Under the pieces are notes generated by a model. It was not told the DNA's origin and made no database searches. It saw only the letters and a program-made list of their open reading frames with translations. Of a stretch of DNA of 64,000 nt, positions 10,556 to 22,371 are shown piece after piece (positions within the stretch are counted from its first letter, which is position 1; the number at the start of each line of letters is the position of its first letter). Both the position numbers and the translations under genes were made by a program. The stretch is from Flaccisagitta enflata (taxonomy: Eukaryota; Chaetognatha; Sagittoidea; Aphragmophora), in assembly GCA_965153355.1 (NCBI GenBank), contig OZ231128.1:48546001-48610000 (forward strand), given 5' to 3'.

Positions 10556-10800
10556 TATGTATTGATACAATATCAATACAATATCGATACAATATTGATA
10601 CAATATCGATACGATACGATACAATATCATACCCAAAATACTCAAAAATACCCGAAAATTACCAAAAATACCCGAAAATACTCAAAATTACCCTAAGGCA
10701 CCATAAGTACTTAGAGTAATTTAAGTACCCTAAAGTACGCAAAAGTACCCTAAAGTACCTTAAAGTACCTTAAATTACCTTAAATACCCCATAAGATAAA
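10556..10800. repeat. ATACAATATCG tandem repeat grading into TACCC-AAA repeats
   Basis: Bases 10556-10628 are short tandem units ATACAATATCGAT with A/T variants. Bases 10629-10800 continue as ATACCCGAAAAT and GTACCTTAAA units. The tract directly abuts the family C element starting at 10801. Confidence 0.85.
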
Positions 10801-10930
10801 AACAAGGCCAAGTAGGCCAATAGGTGCGACGTGTGGATCATCGAACGAATGCGTTACAGACCAACAGACAGACCGACAGACCAACCAACGGACACAGCCA
10901 GTTATAGAGGTGCTTTGTCGCACCTAAAAA
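10801..10930 (+). repeat. Family C hairpin element
   Basis: It runs from AACAAGGCCAAGTAGGCCAA, through GTGCGACGTGTGGATCATCG and a GACC/GACA core, to GGTGCTTTGTCGCACCTAAAAA read as a stem GGTGC/GCACC plus tail. It is almost the same as 4241-4368 and 46075-46206 in reverse complement. Confidence 0.9.
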
Positions 10931-11325
10931 TTTAACAATATTTCAGACCAACGGACCTACCAACCGACAAATCAAGGTGTAGAGTTGTATGCACGCAATC
11001 AAAAAGAGCAGTCAATGATGGAACCCGACCGAGTAACAATGCACCCAGACTGTGTTTCCATGTGTAATGAATTTGGTAAGAAACATGTGACATGTATGGC
11101 GAGACAGATGAAACGACAGAGTAGCAATAGAGGCTCTCAAAACATGTTTGTCAATCGTTTGATCCAGTGTAGGATCTCACCGTGGCCTAAAACAGCCAAA
11201 AATGCGGTTTTTGGACAGGCGTAATGGATTGATGGACCAACTGATGGATGGACAGACCAACCAATAGACAGACCTACCAATGGACAGACCCTCTTTTAGA
11301 GATGAATTCCATACGATGAAAACTG
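10931..11325 (+). repeat. Partial B-type end followed by diverged family D element
   Basis: Bases 10945-11006 hold a GACC run and GGTGTAGAGTTGTATGCACG with a TCAAAAA end, a decayed hairpin terminus. Bases 11008-11325 match the family D body of 216-581 (for example GGATCTCACCGTGGCC and GGCTCTCAAAACATGTTTGT), then a GACC core and a decayed AGAGATGAATTCCATACGAT hairpin. With 10801-10930, three elements sit head to tail. An open frame at 10985-11224 is part of the repeat body. Confidence 0.72.
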
Positions 11326-13434
11326 GGAGAGCGCAAATAGTTGCATGTGGCTATACAGAAGCGGAACTCCAAAAACCGCATCCCACAATATTGCCGATGG
11401 ACATACCAACAGGCCTACACAACACTCTCCAAGGAGTCCTTGGCAAGGACCATCACCTAGATCGTGAAATGTAGAGGCTGACGCTTACCACTGGCCCTTG
11501 GCAATATCCTCTCTCTGTTTACGTCCATTCCTGATAAGGCCAACTATCTATTCTGTTCTGATCTTTTTTTTATCCACTCTTGAGAGCGTGCTGACCATTC
11601 CTTTTCTTCCATTTTTCCTCTTACTTCTTTTTCCTTCCTTGCATTTCTCTCTCTCTCTCTCTCTCCACCTCTGATCTTCTTTATTTTGAGCTGGCAACGG
11701 CCTTTGATTGACAAACAATCCGATCATTGCTAGCAGTATATCAATTATCTATACCATAAGGCAGGTTAAAAGAAAAAAATCCTTAATGTGAGGAGTCCCC
11801 ACATCATACAGTCTCTAGCCGCAAATTAGATCAATACTTAGAAGAAATTTGAGATAACAATATTCATTGAGTCAACAACTAAATTCTTATTGTGAAGATC
11901 TTTTCGACCAGTTTTAGACGATGACTGTACGTCACGCACTGACGTGGTGACGGATATCGCCAACAATCAAACGGTTTTTTTTTCACTTTCTTCCTCATTG
12001 TCGTCATCCAATACAGATCTCCTTTCTTGGTATCTTCTCTTTAGAGTTTAGTTGCCCCGCCCCTCTTCCTCTTCCTCATCCTTCTTCTTCTTCTCTTCCT
12101 CTTCCTCTTCCTCTTCCTCCCCCTTCCTTTCCCTCATCCTTCTTCTTCTCCTCTTCCTCAGCCTTACTTCTCCCATTTCAATTTTTCCTCTCTTTTTCTC
12201 CATTTCCGGAGATTTCTTTAGATGGTAATGTTCACATTAAGGAAAGTCATTGTTCATGTTATCAATGATTCCGGGTTAACATCATCAAAGCCAATCATTG
12301 TCTAGTAGGTAAACAAGTACATGAATAACATGATTGATAGTTAATGCTACGATTTTGACATATCCCTAATGCAGTCGACCATTTGAAGGCGTATAGATCT
12401 TAAATACATCCAGCACAATTTAATTATTCAGTAAACAAACCATTGAGGATAGAAAAGAAGAAAAAAAAAACTTCTCTCTACGATATCAGAAGATGTTTGA
12501 GCGAACGAAGGCTTACTTTTTCGGATTGTTCCCATTTTTTTATCCTGGGTTTCCTCATGCTTTTCACTCACTTCTCTTCTTTCTTTGTAATCTCTGTTAC
12601 TGCCTCTAAGAGGTGGAAAAGGTCATGACTGATGCCATCTAACACGGCCATCATTGTATTCCGATGGCACAGTTTCAGATGAAAGCGTTTTTATGTTTTT
12701 TTTTCGGTGAACGTGGCACAAAATCATAAATCACGCCATATTGAAGCAGACGAACGTCATGCAAACAATGTCATGACTCGCAATTATGAATACGAATTGG
12801 TAAGTTAAGTTAGGTTATGAAGCCAGTGCAGATTTCTCTGCACACACTGTCAATGGCATAATAATCATTTTGTTGTTATCAAACAATCCATCGATAATTT
12901 CTGATAAGTAAAGAAAGACTGGCGCTGATTCCTGGCATTGGATAGGTTTTCCAGCTGTGCTAATCTATGATAAAAACTTATTCAAAGATTAACTAGAGGT
13001 GTAAATTATTTTTTAGATGCGCATCACTATGACAAAACTGAGGGAGGCGACATTATAGATAAACTGATTAACTTTAACGGGTTGTGGGGAAAATTAAGTT
13101 GGACATTCGGTTATCCACCCATTTCAGATGCTTAAGCGGAAATATTTAGTGCTAAAACGTGTATCTATTTCTTCGATATGTCATATAGATAACATATCAG
13201 GACTGGCTTGTATGTAATCATTTTTTATTCAATTATTCTTACTGTGCCTCGTCAGTCGTCTGATTTGGAGCTCCTTGCATTTTATCTCCTAGTTTTGGTA
13301 GCTTCAAGAGAAGCCTGGATCATTGGCGCCAGCGTTTCAGGCGGACTGGCGGAATCCCATCAAGATCAAAGTGTGGTGTGTTTTCCCCGCAGACTCAAGT
13401 GTGCATCAATTGAGAAGAAACTGAGACTGAGAGA
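11326..13434. other. No gene recognised; short pyrimidine tracts
   Basis: There is a short CT run at 11648-11664 and a CTTCCT-rich tract at 12057-12190. The remainder is AT-rich and shows no repeat, open frame with a recognisable domain, or inverted-terminal structure that I could support. Confidence 0.5.
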
Positions 13435-14550
<1,116 letters not shown>

Positions 14551-14734
14551 TTTTTAATTGCGGACACGCAACTCTATAAGAGGCTTTGTCCGTCCGTCCG
14601 TCGGTCGGTTGGTCGGTTGGTCGGTTGGTCGGTTGGTTGGTTGGTCCGTGGTGATCGAGTTGAAAAGTGGGAAAACGCGCATTTCCGCCCCTGCCCACCC
14701 GTCCGCAACTGATCGCCGTGTATCCGGCCTTGTT
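14551..14734 (-). repeat. Family A hairpin element
   Basis: It begins TTTTTAATTGCGGACACGCA, giving a stem TTGCG/CGCAA, then ACTCTATAAGAGGCTTTGTC, a GTCC/GGTT core, GCCCCTGCCCACCCG and the end GTATCCGGCCTTGTT. The stem sequence differs from other family A copies but remains paired. Confidence 0.85.
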
Positions 14735-15036
14735 TCTTTTATCACCACTTTTGAGCAATCTTATTACAAATGAGCATGAAAAAAATCCAAAGCATGAAAA
14801 ACATGAAAGCAAAAATTCAAAAAGGGAAACCTTTACGACTTTTTTCCGGTCGGCGAGAGCCGCCTTTATTGGTACTCTAGAACATGGAGAATCTGAGAAG
14901 GCTGATTGAGGCCAGTGAGACCTGATTGTGAATTGCGTTAAGCAATTCACTATAACTCCACAAAATGTTTTTCTTCTTTTTTTTTTTCCTTTTTCCTTTT
15001 TTTTCCTTTTTTTTCCTTCCACTCTCTTTGAAAATA
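14735..15036. other. No feature recognised
   Basis: This is plain sequence with a T-rich tract at 14970-15020 leading into the 46-bp satellite. Confidence 0.5.
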
Positions 15037-16850
15037 GGGTTTTGTTTTTCACTGTCTTTCCCTTGTCCTTCCCTTGTCTAACCTTATATGAAAACGGCTT
15101 CTGTTTCTTTGTCCTTCCCTTGTCTTTCCCCATATGAAAATGGCTTCTGTTTCTCTGTTCCCCTCTTGTCTTTCCCTATATGAATATGGGTAATGTTTTT
15201 CTATTCTTCCCTTGTCTTTCCCTATGTGAATATGGGTAATGTTTTTCTGTTCTTCCCTTGTCTTTCCCTATGTTAATATGGGTAAAGTTTTTCTATTCTT
15301 CCCTTGTCTTTCCCTATGTGAATATGGGTAATGTTTTTCTATTCTTCCCTTGTCTTTCCCTATATGAATATGGGTAATGTTTTTCTGTTCTTCCCTTGTC
15401 TTTTCCTATGTGAATATGCGTTATGTTTTTCAGTTCTTCCCTTGTCTTTCCCTATACAAATATGGATAATGTTTTTTAATTCTTCCCTTGAATATGGGTA
15501 ATAATTTTCAGTTCTTCCCTTGTCTTTCCCTATATCAATATGGCTTTTGTTTCTCTGTTCTTCTCTTGTCTTTCCCTATGTGAATATGGGTAATGTTTTT
15601 CTGTTCTTCCCTTGTCTTTTCCTATGTGAATATGTGTTATGTTTTTCAGTTCTTCCCTTGACTTTCCCTATGTGAATACGGGTAATGTTTTTCAGTTCTT
15701 CCCTTGTCTTTCCCTACGACAATATGGGTAATGTTTTTCTGGTTTTCCCTTGTCTTTCCCTATATGACTATGGGTGATGTTTTTCAATTCTTCCCTTGTC
15801 TTTCCTTACATATGTAGGGGTTATTTTTTAAACTCATTCCTTGTCTTTCCCTATATGAATATGGGTAATGTTTTCCAGTTCTTCCCTTGTCTTTCCCTAC
15901 ATCAATATGGCTTTTGTTTCCCTGTTCCTCCCTTGTCTTTCCCTATACAAATATGGGTAATGTTTTTTCAGTTCTTCCCTTGTCTTTCCCTATATGAATA
16001 TGGGTAATGTTTTTCAGTTCTTCCCTTGTCTTTCCCTATATGAATATGGGTAATGTTCCTCAAATCTTCCCTTATCTTCCCCTTTATCAATATGACTTTT
16101 GTTTCTTTATCTTTCCCTTGTCTTTCCCTATATGAATATGGGTAATGTTTTTTAGTTCTTCCCTTGTCTCTCCGTATATGAATATGGGTATTGTTTTTCA
16201 GTTCTCCCCTTGTCTTTCCCTATATCAATATAGCTTTTGTTTCTCTGATCTTCCCTTGTCTTTCCCTGTATGAATATGGGTAATGTTTTTCAGTTCTTCC
16301 CTTGTCTTCCCCTACATCAATATGGCTTTTGTTTCTCTGTTCTTCCCTTGTCTTTCCCTATATGTATATGGGTAATGTTTTTCCGTTCTTCCCTTGTCTT
16401 CCCCTACATCAATATGGCTTTTGTTTCTTTGTTCTTCCCTTGTCTTTCCCTGTATGACTATGAGTAATGTTTTTCAGTTCTTCCCTTGTCTTCCCCTACA
16501 TCAATATGGCTTTTGTTTCTCTGTTCCACCATTGTCTTTCCCTGCATGAATATAGGTAATGTTTTTTAGTTTTTCTTTGTTTTACCCTTCATCAATATGG
16601 CATTTTTTTCTGTTCTTCCCTTGTTTTTCCCTATATGAAAATATGTGTATTTTTCAGCTCCTCTTTGTCTTTCCGTATATCAATATGGGTAATGTTTTTC
16701 AGTTCTTCCCTTGTTTTTCACTTTATCAGTATGGCTTTTGTTTCTCTGTTTTTCCCTTCTCTTTCGCTTAATGAATATGGGTAATGTTCTTCAGTTTTTC
16801 CCTTGTCTTTCTCAACATAAATATGGCTTTTATTTCTCTATTATTTCCTC
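15037..16850. repeat. 46-bp satellite array, about 39 units
   Basis: The unit is built of CTTCCCTTGTCTTTCCCTAT, then ATGAATATGGGTAATG, then TTTTTCAGTT. A second subtype has ATCAATATGGCTTTTGTTTC. The two subtypes alternate in parts of 15880-16740, suggesting a 92-bp higher-order unit. The period is not a multiple of three, so open frames (for example 15774-16007) are short and incidental. Confidence 0.95.
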
Positions 16851-17246
16851 ATCCTATGTTCTTACTTATTGTTTTAGTATTACAAAATAAAATTTAAGTA
16901 TTTCCACTAAACATGTTGTCAATTGCACCTGCAATTCACATGTTTGGCGACAGCCACTGGTTAGTATCTTGAAAGGCTTCATGGGGGGGGGGGGAGGACG
17001 AACGAACGAACAAACGAAAGTTATACAGAATTTCGTCCCCTTCAGTGCCGCTGCCTAAAGAGCGGGAAAACAAAAATAATGAGATGAATAGAAGGGGTAT
17101 TGAGATTTTGGGGCGGGTTTGTCGTGGGCGGATCCGTTGGTTGTTCCGTGTCTCTAGGAAAGAGTGACGGCAAGATTTTTCCCAGATTAGAAGTCCAATC
17201 GGAGCGAAACGAGTCAGAACTCAGTCACCCAAAAGCCATCGTCTAT
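16851..17246. other. No gene; short G run and GAAC repeat
   Basis: A G run lies at 16983-16993, followed by GAACGAAC repeats. Nothing else was recognised. Confidence 0.5.
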
Positions 17247-17504
17247 GGGCGTGTTTCTTATGAAGACACAAAACGCGTTTGTTCTCATTGAACGTGTTTA
17301 CAGTGTGAACACATATTCATGAATTTCTACCGTCCCATGAGGGAGTGAGCGAAGTGAGTGAGCGAGCCTGTGAACGGAGCAAGCAAGCGTAGCAAAGTGG
17401 AGTGCTGCAAAGTGAGTAAGCGGAGTGGGCGGCGAGCAAACGAACGTAGCGAGGGACCGAGTGGCCCGTTAAAAACACAATTGTCTCTGACTAGAAACAC
17501 CCCC
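17247..17504. repeat. Family F foldback element
   Basis: The terminal GGGCGTGTTTCTTATG and GACTAGAAACACCCCC are imperfect inverted ends. The interior has two AAACGCGTTT-like blocks, CCCATGAGGGAGTGAGCGAA and a run of GAGTGAGCGAGC-like heptamer repeats ending in GAGTGGCCCGTTAAAAACAC. Other copies are at 23748-23983 and 41935-42181. Confidence 0.75.
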
Positions 17505-17659
17505 TCCTTTTCACTTTGCAGCGCAAATTACCGCCGTTTCTCCCTTTCCTCTCCCCTACACTTGCTCCTTCCCCACTTCTCCGTTCCTATCAGAATTAAT
17601 TGCCACTTTCTCCATCCTTTCTTGCCTTGCTTGCCATTTTTTCTATCCCTGCTTCCTTT

Positions 17660-18302
17660 TTTTTGGGCAGCGGCCCCAAAGGGGACGAAGTCCTGTAGAA
17701 CACAGGGGGACTTTCGTTCGTCCGTTAGTTCGTCCGTCCGTTCGTCCCCCCTTATCAGGCCCCACAGGCCTCAAATCTGGCCTCTGAGACCTCAAATCTG
17801 GCCTCTCAGGCCACAAATCCAGCCTCTCAGGCCTCAAATCCGGCCTCTCAGGCCTCATCCAGCCTCTCAAGCCTCAAATCCAGCCTCAAATTAAGCTTCT
17901 CAGGCCTCCAATCCAAATTCTCAGGCCTCAAACCTAGCCTCTCAGGCCTCAAATTAGGCCCTCCAGGCCTCAAATCAGCTATATAAGCCTCAATTTATTG
18001 CTCTCAGGCTTCAAATCAGTCCTCTGACCTTCCATGCCTTAATCCAGCTCTCTCAAGGCTAAAGTCAGCCCTCTTAAGCTTGAGATTGACACTATCAGGC
18101 CTTACATCAGCCTTCTTAGACCTCAATTTAGCCTCTTGAAGGCCCCTATAGCATCTCATCCACTTCAGGCAGGACGAACAAAAGTCCCCCTGTGTTCTAC
18201 AGGACTTCGCTTCGGGGCCGCTGCCCTGCTTCTCACTCCACCATTAATCACAAGCAGGGCATCGGGCATCGCTGACCACATATTGCCCTTAAGGACCTGT
18301 TT
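17660..18302 (-). repeat. Family E1 element, complete
   Basis: It begins TTTTTGGGCAGCGGCCCCAA and AGTCCTGTAGAACACAGGGG with a GTCC run. About 20 units of CAGGCCTCAAATCCGGCCTC follow, then an inverted copy of the first 55 bases at about 18172-18232. The tail is GCAGGGCATCGGGCATCGCT and ends GGACCTGTTT. The CGGCCCC/GGGGACG terminus can fold. It lies between T-rich tracts. Confidence 0.88.
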
Positions 18303-18326
18303 CATTTCCTTTTTCGTGCGTTTTCG

Positions 18327-18327
<1 letters not shown>

Positions 18328-18357
<30 letters not shown>

Positions 18358-18553
18358 TTCTTTCTTTTCTTTCTTTCTTTCTTTCTTCTTTTCTTTCTTT
18401 CTTTCTTTCTTTTTTCTTTTTTTCTTTTTTCTTCTTCTTTTTTCTTTCTTCTTTTTTCTTTTTTTATTCCTTTTCTTTCTTTTCTTTCTTTTTTGTCTGG
18501 TTTCCTGTCTGACTATATGTCAGTCTATATGTCTGTCTGTGTGTCTGTGTGTG

Positions 18554-18608
<55 letters not shown>

Positions 18609-18665
18609 ATTTCTTTCTTTCTCTCTTTTTTTTATCTGTTTTCTTTTCTTTTTTCTTTTCTTATG
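18328..18665. repeat. TTTC-type and GTCT microsatellites
   Basis: CTTT and TTTTCTTT units run to about 18505, followed by a GTCT tetranucleotide run (about 18530-18608) and more T-rich repeats. Phe/Ser/Leu-rich frames here are artefacts. Confidence 0.93.
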
Positions 18666-18694
18666 TTTTTGAAAAAAAAATGAAGCTCCTTCTA

Positions 18695-19243
18695 CAGTAG
18701 ATCTCCTCTAGACTTTAGAAAACGGGGGCAAGTATTGTGGAAAAACGAATAAAGTCAGGGGAACAATATTTGGATCATAGACTAATCAAAGGATGCTTAA
18801 TTCCCAATGATAGCTGGTTGCCATAGAAAGACATTCCCATGTATTCTCGCTAAGATCTCAATATTTTGTGAGGTTTTTTCAGGGAACATTGCTGAAAATC
18901 AAATTTGTTACAACTTTTCCCAATATGGCGGTCGTTTCGCCGTTGCTAGGGAGCATATCCATGTGTGACAACCCCTAGCAACCACTAAACGTGCGACATT
19001 CTTATAGAACATACTGTGGGAAAGTTGTTGCAATTTGTATTCTAAAAGATGATCCCTCAAAATTTTTTTCAGAGTATTGATATTTTAGCAAAAATACATA
19101 GAAATGTGTTACTATGGCAACCAGCTATATTGCGCAATAAAGCATCCCTTTATTAATCTATGTTTCAAATATCATTCCCCTGGCTTCATTCGTTTTTCTA
19201 CAATGCTTGCCCCCGTTATCTCAAGTCTAGACAAGATCTACTG
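18695..19243. mobile_element. 549-bp foldback MITE with TA duplication
   Basis: Imperfect inverted arms of about 200 bases or more begin CAGTAGATCTCCTCTAGACT (left) and, read inward from the right, CAGTAGATCTTGTCTAGACT. TA flanks both sides (18693-18694 and 19244-19245). The arms share GGGGGCAAG, AAACGAAT and AGCTGGTTGCCATAG. TA targets and the CAGT start fit Tc1/mariner-type elements. There is no coding capacity. Confidence 0.8.
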
Positions 19244-19299
19244 TACCTTTCCATCTTTTTTTCATCCTCACTTTTTCTTTTGTCTCTCTTTTCTGCCAT

Positions 19300-19376
19300 C
19301 GTTTTATTCTTCGCCATCAGTCTATTTTTCGCCATCAGTCTATTCTTCGCCATCCGTCTATTTTTCGCCACTCCTG
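19300..19376. repeat. 18-bp tandem repeat, about 4 units
   Basis: CGCCATCAGTCTATTTTT is repeated about four times with small changes. Bases 19377-19527 that follow are featureless. Confidence 0.8.
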
Positions 19377-19527
19377 CATCGTTTCTTTCAATTCACATTC
19401 CTTTATGGAACTAATAAATGATGGACTAATCTTTCCTTTGGTCCTCCTTTTCTCAATCGGTTTGAATGTTGCAGTGGGTTCTGGATCATACACTGTAACA
19501 CCATGTACATAAGTGTCATGTAGGTAA

Positions 19528-19744
19528 TTTTTAGATAAGAGGATGGTCTCTCCGTCGGGCCCTTGGTCCATTGGTCCGGCCGTCCGTCAGCATGAGTCAA
19601 AATGAGGTAAAATGAGCGTTTTAGAAGTTTTCTGTGTATGTGTCTATGTTGGGAAGGGGGTTGGGTAGGGCGTTGGGTGTGGATGGGGGTTGGCCGCCCC
19701 TGCCCATCTGTCAGCATCGGTATTGTGACCCGGCGTCACTTGTT
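19528..19744 (-). repeat. Possible diverged family A relative
   Basis: It begins TTTTTAGATAAG and has a short GTCC-like stretch (CCGGCCGTCCGTCAG) and a CCGCCCCTGCCCATCTGTCA block, followed by GACCCGGCGTCACTTGTTT. The order of blocks matches family A, but the terminal hairpin is not convincing and sequence match is weak. Confidence 0.4.
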
Positions 19745-19921
19745 TGATAATGATTATATGACGCCGTTTGACCATTGTGCGCATCTCTTTATCTTCAAAG
19801 CCAAAAAGACTGCATTAAATGTAGAAGAGAATAATGGCGAGATGCACAGTCGCGGGTCGTTGGTTATGCCAACAAGGCTGGATAAACGGGCCAAGACGGT
19901 GCGCCGGGCGTTGTTAACATA

Positions 19922-20112
19922 AAGACCTATCCCTAGCTCCATCAGACCTATCCCTAGCTCCATCAGACCTATCCCCACCACTATCAGACCTATCCCAAGC
20001 ACTATCAGACCTATCCGACCTATCACCTGCTCTATCAGACCTATCCTGAGCTCTATCAGAGTTATCCCTAGCCCTATCAGACCTATCCCGTGCTCTATCA
20101 GACCTATCCCCA
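19922..20112. repeat. 21-bp satellite, about 9 units
   Basis: The unit AGACCTATCCCTAGCTCTATC repeats with changes at the CCCTAGC segment. A stretch about 20000-20020 has one unit shortened. Confidence 0.92.
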
Positions 20113-20220
20113 GGTCCTAACCGTAGCTGATTACTTTAGTGGATGAAATGACGAGTACCATCAATGATGAACAAAATGAGCTTTCAATTGATTTCAAACA
20201 TTTTTAGCGACATTTTTTAT

Positions 20221-20412
20221 TCGAGCGTGACCGACGGATGGACAGACAGAGCCTCAAGATTATAGAGGTGCTATGGTGCACCTAAAAATCATCATAGCAT
20301 ATTTCTGAATCATTTCCAGTGATTTTTACTTCTTTTAAAGATCTTCAACTCGAGCGTGACCGACCAACCTACCAACAGAGCCTCTTATAGAGGTGCTATG
20401 GCGCACCTAAAA
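20221..20412 (+). repeat. Two tandem partial family C ends
   Basis: Two segments about 124 bp apart carry CGAGCGTGACCGAC, a short GACC run, AGAGCCTC, TATAGAGGTGCTATGGTGCA or TATAGAGGTGCTATGGCGCA, and CCTAAAAA. The stem is AGGTGC/GCACCT with a different loop from full family C. Neither shows an AACAAGG start, so both are partial or belong to a shorter subfamily. Confidence 0.65.
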
Positions 20413-20547
20413 ACGCTAAAAAACGGACTGACCGAAGGACGACCGCCCGCCTAACCAAACGACCGATACAACAACGCATTGATTTGCGTGTCTGCGTAAC
20501 TGCTCTTTGCCGATTGTAATCATTCAAGAATATTCGTCTTTCTACTA

Positions 20548-20706
20548 CAGTAGGACCCCACCTCATCGGTCTGATTGGGACTGAAGATTTTGCACCTTTA
20601 TCTCAGGTTCACCTTAAAAGAGAGGTGAAATCACATTAAAAACTATCATTTGGGACCTTAAAATGTTGACCTTTAAAACCGAGTCTGTTATTGCGGGGTT
20701 CCACTG
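20548..20706. mobile_element. 159-bp pogo/Tigger-like MITE
   Basis: The inverted ends are CAGTAGGACCCCACCTCATC and, from the right, CAGTGGAACCCCGCAATAAC. TA lies on both sides (20546-20547 and 20707-20708). The CAGTGGAACCCCGC start is the style of terminus known from pogo/Tigger elements of the Tc1/mariner superfamily. The family assignment rests on that resemblance only. Confidence 0.75.
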
Positions 20707-20902
20707 TACTTCGTTTATTGTCAAAAAATCAATTGGATGAAGGATTGGGGGAGAGAGCTGGTTTTAATGTCAAGTCGACTTGAGAATATCAAGGAAAGAA
20801 AATCATTTCCAAGTATAAAGAATTACATACAGTAGAAGAGAACATTTGCGCTAAATAACTCTGACGAAAGCGTGCCGTCAAGGCGGGCGGAATGGAGCCT
20901 TT

Positions 20903-20903
<1 letters not shown>

Positions 20904-20999
<96 letters not shown>
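20904..20999. repeat. (GA)n microsatellite
   Basis: This is a GA run of about 95 bases. Confidence 0.96.
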
Positions 21000-21001
<2 letters not shown>

Positions 21002-21623
21002 TCAAAATCAAATCCGTCCAGATTTTACTAAACGGAAGAAGGAAAGAAAGCTGAAAAGAAAGCGCTTACTCCAAATCTTTATCCAAGAACGGGCACGCAC
21101 AAAAAAAAGTGGGTAGAGAGGAGTTGCTTTGGTCGTTAGAAAGATGTTTGGACGAGTATAAAATTGGTGCCGAAAACCCACAGTGTTTCAAATTCAAATG
21201 AAGGAGGGATCCAGCATCATTGATTTGGTATTCTTTTTGGTGCAATTATTGACGCATGTTTGCTTATTCTTCCCTAAAAAGCATTTTTGAATTGCATAAA
21301 CACCTTCCATTATTTACACAATTCATTGGAAAAAGTCATTTTACTTTTTTGTCATCAATTCATTTATTTGTTTATCAATTTATTCATTTTTCATTTTTTT
21401 TATTCCCTTCTTCTTTCTTCGTGGCTAGTGATTTTTTGGAACATTACTGACATCTCTTTTGACAAATATAACATCGTTTCTTTATTTATTTATCTATTGT
21501 CTACCTATTCTTTCTTTTAACTAATCCTACTTGTCAGTTGTCACTAACAATGTCTCCTGTATATCTACCAAAGTGAATTCAAGAGTGAAGAGAGCACAGC
21601 TTTTGAGTCAAGATTACAGTAGT
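21000..21623. other. No feature recognised
   Basis: This is AT-rich sequence with TTTATT stretches near 21350-21500 and no supportable gene or repeat. Confidence 0.5.
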
Positions 21624-22142
21624 TTATGGACAGAAATACCACTTAAACAACAAGAGTCTTGTTAGAAAGAAAATAACATAATTATTACAAACAGAAGCAC
21701 AAAAAAATGGTTCAATATCATTCAATATCATCGGGTTGTGGTTGTTGTGTGAAATCATCGGGTTGTGGTTGTTGTGTGAAGGCATCGGGTTGTGGTTGTG
21801 TGAAGGCATCGGTTTGGGGTTGTTGTGTGAATGCAACCATTCAATATCATCGGGTTGTGGTTCTTGTGTGAAGGCATCGGGTTGTGGTTCAATATCATCG
21901 GTTTGTGGTTGTTGTGTGAAGGCATCGGGTTGTGGTTCAATATCATCGGGTTGTGGTTGTTGTGTGAAGGCATCGGGTTGTGGTTCAATATCATCGGGTT
22001 GTGGTTGTTGTGGGAAGGCATCGGGTTGTGGTTCAATATCATCGGGTTGTGGTTGTTGTGAGAAGGCAACGGCTTCAGAGCTCGGAGTGCAAAAAAGAAT
22101 GGATATTGAAAAGAGAACTAAAACATCGTCTCTGAATATCAA
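21624..22142 (-). CDS. Doubtful ORF: repeat-rich, possibly secreted protein
   Basis: The frame is open for 172 codons on the minus strand. Residues 6-20 are hydrophobic (VLVLFSISILFC) and resemble a signal peptide. Residues about 25-100 are five tandem 16-residue units (PQPDDIEPQPDAFTQQ), and the tail changes to an unrelated His/Asn-rich frame. The 48-bp DNA unit is a multiple of three, so any frame lacking a stop stays open, and the opposite strand is open as well. There is no in-frame ATG at the start (the frame begins at TTG), no splice signal I trust, and no known domain. It is most likely a chance product of the satellite, and at best an exon of a lineage-specific secreted protein. Confidence 0.18.
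   Translation of the reverse strand: MIFRDDVLVLFSISILFCTPSSEAVAFSQQPQPDDIEPQPDAFPQQPQPDDIEPQPDAFTQQPQPDDIEPQPDAFTQQPQTDDIEPQPDAFTQEPQPDDIEWLHSHNNPKPMPSHNHNPMPSHNNHNPMISHNNHNPMILNDIEPFFCASVCNNYVIFFLTRLLLFKWYFCP
21717..22072. repeat. 48-bp satellite (ATCGGGTTGTGGTT type)
   Basis: The unit TTCAATATCATCGGGTTGTG plus GTTGTTGTGTGAAGGCATCG repeats about five times, with a shorter irregular section before 21840. The sub-box ATCGGGTTGTGGTT occurs twice per unit. Confidence 0.93.
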
Positions 22143-22371
22143 TTGCCTTAAATTCCTTTCTCCTCTTTTTCCCTTTTGCTTTTTATTTCAACTGCCTTTT
22201 TTCTCCAATTCTTGGTAAACAAGAAAAAAAATTCGGTTTTGATTTTTTTTTTCATGCTTATGAAAATGCATTTTTGCGGTTTCTTGACAAAAATGTTTAA
22301 AGCAGAGCAGGTTATGGATGCATGAAGGATCGTTTCTTTGTCCATTTGGTTGCTCGAAGCTATGAGTTGAG
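22143..22371. other. No feature recognised
   Basis: This is T-rich plain sequence between the satellite and the next element. Confidence 0.5.
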
